From NCBI GenBank assembly GCA_027485235.1, contig JAIXRJ010000008.1, forward strand, positions 1 through 64,000: DNA of 64,000 bases, read 5' to 3'. Every line of letters begins with the position of its first letter. Positions within the stretch are counted from its first letter, which is position 1. The stretch is from Comamonadaceae bacterium (GTDB taxonomy: Bacteria > Pseudomonadota > Gammaproteobacteria > Burkholderiales > Burkholderiaceae_C). The notes under the pieces are model-generated. The model worked only from the letters and a program-made list of their open reading frames with translations. It was not told where the DNA came from and did no database searches. Below are positions 55,463-62,460 of this stretch, piece after piece. Made by a program: the position numbers and the translations under genes.

Positions 55463-56145
55463 GGCAGCTGGTGCTGGACATTGGCTTGGCCACTTTGCCA
55501 ACGCTGGACAATTTCTTTGCAGGTCCCAATCACGCGGCGGTCAGCCATTTGCGGCTGTGGTCTTCAGGCGGTATCCCTTCTCCCGTGCCCACTTACCTGT
55601 GGGGAGAAGGTGGATCGGGCAAGACCCATTTGCTGCAAGCCGTTCACCACGCCCTCAAGGCTCAGGGGGCTGACGTGGGCTGGCTCGATGCCCACACCAT
55701 GGACCCACCCGAGTTCAAAGACGATTGGGTGGCGGTCTTGATGGACGATGTGCATGTGTACAACTCGGAGCAGCAACACACCGCCTTCAACTGGTTTGTC
55801 AACGCGCTCACACCCCGTGTGGGTTTGCCGCGCTGGGTGCTGGCCGCTGGTGGCTTGCCGCCGGCTGACCTCCCCTTGCGCGACGATCTGCGCACCCGCT
55901 TGGGCTGGGGTGACATCCATGCCCTGCAGGTGCTGGACGAGCCTGAGCGCCGCGCTGTATTGCGCCAAGAGGCCGCTGCCCGTGGCCTGTTATTGAGTGA
56001 TGAAGTCATGGCTTATTTGCTCAAGCGCTTTTCACGCGATCTGGGCAGCTTGATGCAGTTGCTCGAACACCTTGATCACTATGCTATGCAAACGCAACGC
56101 GCGCTCACCATTCCCTTGGTGCGCGCGATGCTGGAGAACCAATGA
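55459..56145 (+). CDS. hda: DnaA regulatory inactivator Hda
   Basis: 228 residues, an AAA+ protein related to DnaA domain III without the DNA-binding domain. Walker A YLWGEGGSGKTHLLQAVHHA near residue 47, Walker B VAVLMDDVHVYNSEQQHTAF, sensor regions DLRTRLGWGDIHAL and RDLGSLMQLLEHLD. The N-terminal [10 protein letters not shown] resembles the clamp-binding motif (QL-LDI-L) of Hda. Stimulates hydrolysis of DnaA-ATP with the sliding clamp. Overlaps both neighbours by four bases. Confidence 0.92.
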   Translation: MRQLVLDIGLATLPTLDNFFAGPNHAAVSHLRLWSSGGIPSPVPTYLWGEGGSGKTHLLQAVHHALKAQGADVGWLDAHTMDPPEFKDDWVAVLMDDVHVYNSEQQHTAFNWFVNALTPRVGLPRWVLAAGGLPPADLPLRDDLRTRLGWGDIHALQVLDEPERRAVLRQEAAARGLLLSDEVMAYLLKRFSRDLGSLMQLLEHLDHYAMQTQRALTIPLVRAMLENQ

Positions 56146-56810
56146 AACTGGCGCTTTTTGATCTGGACCACACCTTGTTGCCCATCGACTCTGATCACAC
56201 CTGGGGCGTCTTCACCACCGAGTTGGGCTGGAACGATCCGCAGGTGTTCAGTCAGCGCAATGACGAGTTTTATGCACACTACCAAGCGGGCACGCTGGAT
56301 ATTCATGATTACGTGCGCTTTGCCACCCAGGCGGCACGTGAGCGCGGCGCGGCCGAGGCCGCCCGTGCCCACGGTCGATACATGGACGCGGTGATTCGCC
56401 CCCGCATCACGTCCGAGGCGCTGGCACTGGTACGATCACACCAGCTTGCGGGTGACACGGTGATCATCGTGACAGCGACCAACGAGTTTGTGACCCGTCC
56501 CATCGCCCAAGCTTTTGGCGTGAGCGAGCTGATCGCGGTGGAACTCGAACGCGACGCCGCAGGCTGGATCACCGGCGAGATCAAAGGCATCCCCTCTTTT
56601 CGAGAAGGCAAAGTCACCCGCGTGGCGCAATGGCTGGCCGCGCAAGGCCTGGACTGGGCCGATGTGGAGATGAGCTTTTATTCTGACTCCATGAACGACC
56701 TGCCGCTTTTGGAAAAAGCCCACCATCCGGTGGCAACGAACCCTGACGCTCGGTTGCGTCAACTGGCCACAGAGCGTGGCTGGCGCATCCTCGAACTGTT
56801 TCAAGAATGA
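56142..56810 (+). CDS. HAD-IB family phosphatase (SerB-like)
   Basis: 222 residues. HAD motif I LALFDLDHTLLPIDSD, motif II in VIIVTATNEFVTRPIA, motif III Lys in FREGKVTRVAQWL and motif IV in MSFYSDSMNDLPLLEKA. The cap is a four-helix type 1B insert. It could be a phosphoserine phosphatase or a related small-molecule phosphatase such as histidinol-phosphatase. Sits between hda and pcnB with ATGA overlaps on both sides, an arrangement typical of Burkholderiales. Confidence 0.92.
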   Translation: MKLALFDLDHTLLPIDSDHTWGVFTTELGWNDPQVFSQRNDEFYAHYQAGTLDIHDYVRFATQAARERGAAEAARAHGRYMDAVIRPRITSEALALVRSHQLAGDTVIIVTATNEFVTRPIAQAFGVSELIAVELERDAAGWITGEIKGIPSFREGKVTRVAQWLAAQGLDWADVEMSFYSDSMNDLPLLEKAHHPVATNPDARLRQLATERGWRILELFQE

Positions 56811-58363
56811 TTAAAAAATTCATCGACAAGCTGATGGGCAAATCGCCCCAAAGCGCCAAACCCCATTTCGGTCGACGCACCGAGGTGCCCGCATCGGTGC
56901 ATGGCATCGACCCCAACTTGGTGGACGAACGTGCCATCAACGTGACGCGAACCTTGCAGCAAGCCGGGTTTGAAGCCTACATCGTGGGCGGCGCAGTGCG
57001 CGACTTGTTGCTGGGCTTGCGGCCCAAAGATTTCGATGTCGCCACCGATGCCACGCCCGAGCAGGTCAAAGGCTTGTTTCGCCGTGCCTTCATCATCGGT
57101 CGCCGTTTTCGCATCGTGCATGTGGTGTATGGCCGGGGTCGCGACAACGAAGTGATCGAGGTCTCCACATTCCGCGCCCACCTGGACAATGCGGCGGCTG
57201 AACAAGTCAAGGGCAATGAACGCACCAGCAAACGCCAGCTCGAGGGGATTCAGCACGCCGTCGACTCGTCGGGCCGTGTCTTGCGTGACAACGTGTGGGG
57301 GCCACAAGACGAAGACGCCACGCGCCGGGACTTCACCGTGAACGCGATGTACTACGACCCGGAAACCCAGATCGTGGTGGATTACCACGGCGGTATCCAA
57401 GACGCCAAAAAACACACTTTGCGCATGATCGGTGACCCGGCCAAGCGTTACCGCGAAGACCCCGTGCGCATCATCCGGGCTGTGCGTTTTGCCGCCAAGC
57501 TCAGCCCCTTGGGTTTCAAACTCGAGGCCAAGACGGCCAAACCTTTGGTCCAGGCCAAATCCTTGTTGGCCGATGTGCCGCAAAGCCGCCTCTTCGATGA
57601 AATGCTCAAGCTGGTGCAGACTGGCCATGCCTTGGCATCGATTGCCCAGCTCAAAGCCTTGGGTCTGGCCCAAGGCATCTACCCGCTGCTTGACGTGGTG
57701 GTGGAACGTGCCGAGAGCGACTTCGTCAAAGGCGCGCTGGCAGACACCGACCGGCGTGTGGGCGAGGGCAAGCCGGTGGCTCCCAGCTTCCTGTTGGCCT
57801 GTGTTCTGTGGGCCGATGTGCGCGATGGCTGGGCGTCCCGCCTGGCCCGCAAAGAGCACCCTTATCCTGCGCTGCAAGACGCGATCGATGAGGTGTTCAA
57901 TGCCCGCATTGGCGATGTGTCGGGTCGTGGCAAATTGGCTGCCGACATGCGTGAAATCTGGATGATGCAGCCGCGCTTTGAAAAGCGCATGGGTGCTACG
58001 CCCTTTGGTTTGGTCGAGCAACCCCGCTTTCGGGCTGCTTTTGACTTTTTACGCCTGCGTGCCGATGTGCAGGAAGTGGATGAAGCATTGTCCGACTGGT
58101 GGCAGGAGTTCAGCATGGCCAGCGATGCCGAGCGTGAAGACTTGGTGCAAGCCCTCAAGGCTGAGCAACAAGCCAAGCCCCGTGTTCGTCGTGCGCCCAA
58201 GCCCCAGGCCGAGGGGGTTGCGCCACCACACAACAACAGCGCAGGTTCAGGCAGCCAGCCCGATGCACCTCAGACCGATGAGGAAGCAGTACCCAAGAAA
58301 CGCCGTCGCCGTCGCCGCAACCCTGGTGCAGGCGGGGACCAGGGCACCGGGACCGCCAATTGA
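56807..58363 (+). CDS. pcnB: Poly(A) polymerase I
   Basis: 518 residues. Nucleotidyltransferase motif AYIVGGAVRDLLLGLRPKDF then DVATDATPEQVKGLF with the catalytic Asp pair, RRDFTVNAMYYDPETQ, and EDPVRIIRAVRFAAKL, which is specific for the bacterial PcnB/CCA-adding class; the longer C-terminal arm identifies PcnB. The last 70 residues form a basic, disordered tail (KKRRRRRRNPG). Adds 3' A-tails that speed RNA decay. ATGA overlap with the HAD gene. Confidence 0.95.
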   Translation: MIKKFIDKLMGKSPQSAKPHFGRRTEVPASVHGIDPNLVDERAINVTRTLQQAGFEAYIVGGAVRDLLLGLRPKDFDVATDATPEQVKGLFRRAFIIGRRFRIVHVVYGRGRDNEVIEVSTFRAHLDNAAAEQVKGNERTSKRQLEGIQHAVDSSGRVLRDNVWGPQDEDATRRDFTVNAMYYDPETQIVVDYHGGIQDAKKHTLRMIGDPAKRYREDPVRIIRAVRFAAKLSPLGFKLEAKTAKPLVQAKSLLADVPQSRLFDEMLKLVQTGHALASIAQLKALGLAQGIYPLLDVVVERAESDFVKGALADTDRRVGEGKPVAPSFLLACVLWADVRDGWASRLARKEHPYPALQDAIDEVFNARIGDVSGRGKLAADMREIWMMQPRFEKRMGATPFGLVEQPRFRAAFDFLRLRADVQEVDEALSDWWQEFSMASDAEREDLVQALKAEQQAKPRVRRAPKPQAEGVAPPHNNSAGSGSQPDAPQTDEEAVPKKRRRRRRNPGAGGDQGTGTAN

Positions 58364-58379
58364 TCTGGCGCACACACCC

Positions 58380-58868
58380 ATGCTGGCCGATCGTGAGCCT
58401 GTGATCGCCTTCGTGGCGGTGGGAGCCAACTTGGGCGACGCCAAGCGGACGGTGTCGAACAGCTTGCACGCCCTGAGTCGCTTGCCGGGCACGCATTGCA
58501 CGGGCAGGTCACGCCTTTTTCGCACAACGCCTTTCGAGGCCGAGGGGCCAGACTTCATCAACGCGGTGGTGCGATTGCGAACGCGCTTGACTGCGCCCGC
58601 ACTGCTGGACGCTTTGCAGGACATGGAAAACCAGGCCGGGCGCTTGCGCCCTTACCTGAACGCACCTCGCACGCTTGATCTGGATGTGTTGCTTTACGGA
58701 GATGCCAGCATCTGCAGCCCGCGTTTGACAGTGCCGCACCCACGCATGTGGGGCCGCGCGTTTGTGGTCTACCCCCTGGCCGATCTGGCCCCCGATCGGG
58801 TGGAGCCGCACCACTGGGCGGCGGTGGCCAAGCAAAACATTGTGGCCATCACTGAGCCTGCGGCTTGA
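58380..58868 (+). CDS. folK: 2-amino-4-hydroxy-6-hydroxymethyldihydropteridine pyrophosphokinase
   Basis: Transfers pyrophosphate from ATP to the pterin in folate synthesis. 162 residues. FVAVGANLGDAKRTVSNSL at the start, SRLFRTTPFEAEGPDFINAV, the catalytic Asp pair in APRTLDLDVLLYG, and LTVPHPRMWGRAFVVYPLAD. The first ATG after the pcnB stop (58380) was used; GTG codons 7-14 codons downstream could be the real start as the preceding residues are not conserved. Confidence 0.93.
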   Translation: MLADREPVIAFVAVGANLGDAKRTVSNSLHALSRLPGTHCTGRSRLFRTTPFEAEGPDFINAVVRLRTRLTAPALLDALQDMENQAGRLRPYLNAPRTLDLDVLLYGDASICSPRLTVPHPRMWGRAFVVYPLADLAPDRVEPHHWAAVAKQNIVAITEPAA

Positions 58869-58880
58869 TTTTTCAAGCCG
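58861..58880. other. Hairpin overlapping the folK stop codon
   Basis: CGGCTTGA-TTTT-TCAAGCCG is a perfect 8-bp stem whose 5' arm includes the folK stop. It has no T-tract on either side, so its role in termination or mRNA protection between convergent genes is uncertain. Confidence 0.4.
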
Positions 58881-58982
58881 TATGCACAGTTCACACCGAG
58901 TTTCGTGCGAGGCTGCACATCACCGTGAAGCAAGTCATCACCCCAACGGTGTTGATTCAAAAAATCCGACAGCGTCCGCTGG

Positions 58983-59429
58983 TCATTGGCTGATTTGTCG
59001 GGCTTCTTCAATTTGGTATTCAAAGTACCGCTGAAAGCTGAAGGCGATGCTGGACATCAAAACGGTGGTCCCCAGCAAAAGTGCCGTGGCCACGCCGATG
59101 ATCGTGAGCCAGCTCGTTTGACCTGCAACGGCATCGGCTGAGGCCGAAGGGTTGAACCGCGCATTCCACCGTTCCTGACTCATTAAGCCGTAAACGATGG
59201 CGTTGAGCGCACACCCAGCGATCGTGAAGCCCAGCAAGGGGATCAGCGCCCAACTCATGTGGTCGTCCAGGCCGAAGGCCTTCACACGCTGCAGACCGTA
59301 AATGCCCAAAGCCGTTGGAATCGGCATCAGCCAGCCCAAAGTGTCACCCATGCCGCAAAGGTAAAAGCGGTGCAGACCCAAAGGCCCGCACCAAAAGGTC
59401 AACCAGGTGACCAGTGTTTTGTTTTTCAT
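58983..59429 (-). CDS. TM2-like small membrane protein
   Basis: 148 residues. The N-terminus KTLVTWLTFWCGPLGLHRFY, then LCGMGDTLGWLMPIPTALG, is the G-x-HRFYLG pattern of TM2 domain proteins. Helices at about 8-25, 30-45, 60-85 and 105-130, with a soluble stretch before the last. Function unknown. It follows the acetyltransferase gene by 7 bp and is probably co-transcribed with it. Confidence 0.8.
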   Translation of the reverse strand: MKNKTLVTWLTFWCGPLGLHRFYLCGMGDTLGWLMPIPTALGIYGLQRVKAFGLDDHMSWALIPLLGFTIAGCALNAIVYGLMSQERWNARFNPSASADAVAGQTSWLTIIGVATALLLGTTVLMSSIAFSFQRYFEYQIEEARQISQ

Positions 59430-59436
59430 GCCTTCA

Positions 59437-59958
59437 TTATTGCGGAGACGTGGTGTCGCCCGCGCCCAGGGGCTTTTCCATCATCACCACGTCGAGCCAG
59501 CGGTCAAACTTCCAGCCGCAGGATTTGAGAACGCCCGCATGTCTGAATCCCAGCGATGTGTGAACACCAATGGAGCCCGCATTGGCCGAGTCGCCTATGA
59601 CGGCTAAAAACTTGCGCACGCCAGCACGTTCAGCTTGAGCACACAACTCGCTCAGCAAGGCTTTGCCCAGACCTTTACGGTGGGCAGATGGCGCCATATA
59701 AATGGAGTCTTCTGCCGAAAATCGGTAGGCTGAACGGGGCTTGAACCAGTTGCAATAAGCAAAGCCCAGAACCTCTCCCACCTCTTCAACGACCAGGTAG
59801 GGCAAACCTTTGGACAGCACATCGTCGCGTCGCGTCGCCATGTCACTTGCCGATGGGGGCTCTGTCTCGAAAGTCCCGGTGCCCGTCAAGACGTGGTGCC
59901 GATAAATCGCCGTTACGGCGCTGATGTCTGCATCCTGGCTGGGTCGGATCAAGGGCAT
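59437..59958 (-). CDS. GNAT family N-acetyltransferase (phosphinothricin acetyltransferase-like)
   Basis: 173 residues. IRPSQDADISAVTAIYRHHV and TGTGTFETEPPS at the N-terminus, VLGFAYCNWFKPRSAYRFSA, the acetyl-CoA loop APSAHRKGLGKALLSELC and the closing HTSLGFRHAGVLKSCGWKFD are the pattern of the Pat/YwnH subgroup that acetylates free amino acids or analogues. Natural substrate unknown. Diverges from rpsP with about 130 bp between. Confidence 0.9.
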   Translation of the reverse strand: MPLIRPSQDADISAVTAIYRHHVLTGTGTFETEPPSASDMATRRDDVLSKGLPYLVVEEVGEVLGFAYCNWFKPRSAYRFSAEDSIYMAPSAHRKGLGKALLSELCAQAERAGVRKFLAVIGDSANAGSIGVHTSLGFRHAGVLKSCGWKFDRWLDVVMMEKPLGAGDTTSPQ

Positions 59959-59972
59959 CGGTGCTCCCGTTG

Positions 59973-59978
59973 TATAAT
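59973..59978 (+). promoter_or_regulatory. -10 element upstream of the rpsP operon
   Basis: A consensus TATAAT 114 bases before the rpsP start. The -35 region is weak. A leader of roughly 105 bases, containing the short inverted pair TGGCC / GGCCA, would precede rpsP. Confidence 0.45.
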
Positions 59979-60091
59979 AGTTTGCTTTTCAGTGTGTCCC
60001 TGGCCGGGTGGCCAGTTGCGTGTCTCAAACGCTGGAAGAAATCGGGTTCTCGGTATCTGTGCCGCAAGACCCAACCACCCAAGGATAAATC

Positions 60092-60343
60092 ATGGTTGTT
60101 ATTCGTTTGAACCGCGGCGGCTCTAAAGCACGTCCTTTCTTCAACATCGTCGTTGCTGACAAGCGCGTGCGTCGCGATGGTCGTTTCCTCGAGCGCATCG
60201 GTTTTTACAACCCTACAGCCCGTGGCGGCGAAGAAGGTCTGCGTCTTGCGCAAGACCGCCTGACCTACTGGAAGAGCGTTGGCGCGCAGGCTTCTCCCAC
60301 TGTGGAACGCCTGATCCGTCAAGCTGGCCAAGCAGCCGTCTGA
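60092..60343 (+). CDS. rpsP: 30S ribosomal protein S16
   Basis: 83 residues. [40 protein letters not shown] and [20 protein letters not shown] are diagnostic of S16. First gene of rpsP-rimM-trmD-rplS, the conserved ribosomal operon. AAGGAT lies upstream of the ATG. Confidence 0.97.
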   Translation: MVVIRLNRGGSKARPFFNIVVADKRVRRDGRFLERIGFYNPTARGGEEGLRLAQDRLTYWKSVGAQASPTVERLIRQAGQAAV

Positions 60344-60350
60344 TCGGCGG

Positions 60351-60977
60351 ATGTCGGTCTTGCGTCCATCCTTGGAGGCAGCGGCTCTGCCCGCTGATGC
60401 CATCGAGGTCGGGCGCATCACCGATGCCTGGGGCATCAAAGGCTGGTTCAAAGTCCTGCCCCACAGCGCCTCCCCTGAGGCGCTTTTTTCTTGCAAACGC
60501 TGGTTTTTGTTGCCGCCTGATCGGCCCATGAAACCCCAGCGACCCACGCAGGCCGTTGCGGCCTTGTCTGTGGGTGCTGCATGGACTGAACCTTTGCTTT
60601 TGCGCATCAAAGAAGCCAAAGACCACTCCGACACCGTCGTCGCGACCGCCCACGACATTGACGACCGAAATACCGCAGAAGCCTTGCGAGGTGCCCGCAT
60701 TTTTGTACCCCGCTCCAGCTTTCCCAGCGCCGCCAAGGATGAGTACTACTGGGTCGACCTGATGGGTCTGCAGGTGATCAACCGTGAAGGCCTGGTTTTG
60801 GGCCAGGTGCGAGACTTGATGTCCACCGGCCCCCAAACCGTGCTGGTGCTCGAAGCGGCGCCCGAGACCGAAGGCGGCAAACCGATTGAACGCATGATTC
60901 CTTTTGTGAGCGCGTTTGTGGATGGCGTTGACTTGCTCGGCCAACGCATCACCGTGGACTGGCAGCCCGATTACTGA
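60351..60977 (+). CDS. rimM: 16S rRNA processing protein RimM
   Basis: Assembly factor for the 30S head that binds S19. 208 residues: N-terminal barrel (VGRITDAWGIKGWFKVLPHS) and C-terminal PRC-barrel (EYYWVDLMGLQVINREGLVL, QVRDLM, IPFVSAFVDGVDL). A stretch of about 25 residues near 60-80 is longer than in E. coli. ATG at 60351 is 7 bp past rpsP. Confidence 0.95.
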   Translation: MSVLRPSLEAAALPADAIEVGRITDAWGIKGWFKVLPHSASPEALFSCKRWFLLPPDRPMKPQRPTQAVAALSVGAAWTEPLLLRIKEAKDHSDTVVATAHDIDDRNTAEALRGARIFVPRSSFPSAAKDEYYWVDLMGLQVINREGLVLGQVRDLMSTGPQTVLVLEAAPETEGGKPIERMIPFVSAFVDGVDLLGQRITVDWQPDY

Positions 60978-61005
60978 CCCGCCTCGGCCATGGAGGGCCT
61001 GTGCC

Positions 61006-61803
61006 ATGCGCTTTGACATCATCACGCTGTTTCCCGAGTTGTTTGCGCCGCTCTTGACCAGTGGCATCACGCGCCGCGCCTATGAAAGTGGCTTGGTTGA
61101 TGTCCACTTGTGGAACCCCCGTGACCATGCCGAGGGCAATTACCGCCGTGTGGACGATCGCTCTTTTGGCGGTGGGCCCGGCATGGTCATGCTGGCTGAG
61201 CCCTTGTTCAAAACCCTGAGTGCCATCCGAGCAGACCGCCAAGAAGCGCGCCCAGCGCCCGTGGTGCTGTTTTCCCCGATCGGCCACGCGCTCAACCACG
61301 ACGCAGTGGCCAGTTGGTCCCAAAGCGCAGGCGCCGTCTTGTTGTGTGGCCGCTATGAAGGCGTGGACCAGCGGTTTGTCGACCAATACGTCGAACTGCA
61401 AATCAGCTTGGGCGACTTTATCTTGTCGGGCGGAGAGATCGCCGCCATGGCCTTGCTGGACGCCGTGGCCCGTTTGCAGCCGGGTGTGCTCAATGACGAA
61501 GGCAGCCACCAGTTCGACAGCTTCAACCCGGCGCTTGACGGAATGCTGGACAGCCCGCACTACACCCGACCCGAGGTCTGGCAGGAGCAGGCGGTGCCGA
61601 CTGAGTTGATGTCGGGTCACCATGCGCACATCGCGCTGTGGCGGCGCGAACAAAGCCTGCGCCTGACGGCCTTGCACCGCCCCGATTTGCTGGAACAGGC
61701 CCGCGAGGCCGGGGGGCTCAGCCGCCAGGACGAGGCTTTTCTCAAGCGGGCCAGTGGTCGCCTGCCCAGTGCGGACGGGGTGCAGTCCGAAAAAAAGCTA
61801 TAA
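61006..61803 (+). CDS. trmD: tRNA (guanine-N1)-methyltransferase
   Basis: Methylates G37 of tRNAs, preventing frameshifting. 265 residues, SPOUT knot fold. MRFDIITLFPELFAPLL at the start, DDRSFGGGPGMVMLAEPLF, LCGRYEGVDQRFVDQYV, SLGDFILSGGEIAAMALLDA (the AdoMet knot) and LDSPHYTRPEVWQ. GGAGG is 10 bases upstream of the ATG at 61006. Last third of the operon before rplS. Confidence 0.97.
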   Translation: MRFDIITLFPELFAPLLTSGITRRAYESGLVDVHLWNPRDHAEGNYRRVDDRSFGGGPGMVMLAEPLFKTLSAIRADRQEARPAPVVLFSPIGHALNHDAVASWSQSAGAVLLCGRYEGVDQRFVDQYVELQISLGDFILSGGEIAAMALLDAVARLQPGVLNDEGSHQFDSFNPALDGMLDSPHYTRPEVWQEQAVPTELMSGHHAHIALWRREQSLRLTALHRPDLLEQAREAGGLSRQDEAFLKRASGRLPSADGVQSEKKL

Positions 61804-61919
61804 TCAATGGCTTTTCGATCCTCTACCCGCCGCGATCTGGTTCAGTCATGCACATGCATGGCCTTTACAACACAGAACGCCCCTTGTGTAGCGAGGCATG
61901 ATCGGACGGAGTTCAAAAA

Positions 61920-62303
61920 ATGAATTTGATTCAAACGCTTGAGCAGGAAGAAATTGCCCGTTTGGGCAAAGTGATTCCTGAGTTTTCCCCCGGCGACACC
62001 GTGATCGTCAGCGTCAACGTGGTGGAAGGTGCGCGCAAGCGTGTCCAGGCCTACGAAGGTGTTGTGATTGCCAAGCGCAACCGCGGTTTGAACAGCGGCT
62101 TCACTGTGCGCAAGATCTCCAGTGGCGAAGGTGTGGAGCGTACGTTCCAAACCTACAGCCCCGTGATAGCGAGCATCGAAGTCAAGCGCCGTGGCGATGT
62201 TCGACGCGCCAAGCTGTACTACCTGCGTGATCGCAGTGGCAAGTCGGCACGTATCAAAGAAAAGTTGCCTCAGCGCAAAGCAGCACCTGCTGCCAAAGCG
62301 TAA
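61920..62303 (+). CDS. rplS: 50S ribosomal protein L19
   Basis: 127 residues. [60 protein letters not shown] and [20 protein letters not shown] are standard L19. The gap of 116 bp after trmD is larger than others in the operon and may hold an extra promoter. Followed by a strong terminator. Confidence 0.97.
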   Translation: MNLIQTLEQEEIARLGKVIPEFSPGDTVIVSVNVVEGARKRVQAYEGVVIAKRNRGLNSGFTVRKISSGEGVERTFQTYSPVIASIEVKRRGDVRRAKLYYLRDRSGKSARIKEKLPQRKAAPAAKA

Positions 62304-62321
62304 AGCCTTTTCGATCCTACG

Positions 62322-62361
62322 AAAAAACCGCCCGGGTTTGCACCCAAGGCGGTTTTTTTTC
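62322..62361. terminator. Bidirectional terminator between rplS and the helicase
   Basis: AAAAAACCGCC / GGCGGTTTTTT encloses a second small stem GGG / CCC; T-tracts appear in both directions. It serves two convergent genes. Confidence 0.88.
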
Positions 62362-62460
62362 GCCTGAGCCCAGCACCCGACCAAGAAAAAAGGCCCTGCC
62401 GGTGAGGGCAAGGCCTTTGCAGGGCTTTCCAAGTCCAGGGCGTGAGCCCTGGAGGCTTGA

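Noticed and set aside
54320..55501. 393-codon minus-strand frame opposite the AI-2E family permease gene
   Set aside because: Same kind of antisense artefact; the plus-strand protein has clear family motifs and couples to hda.
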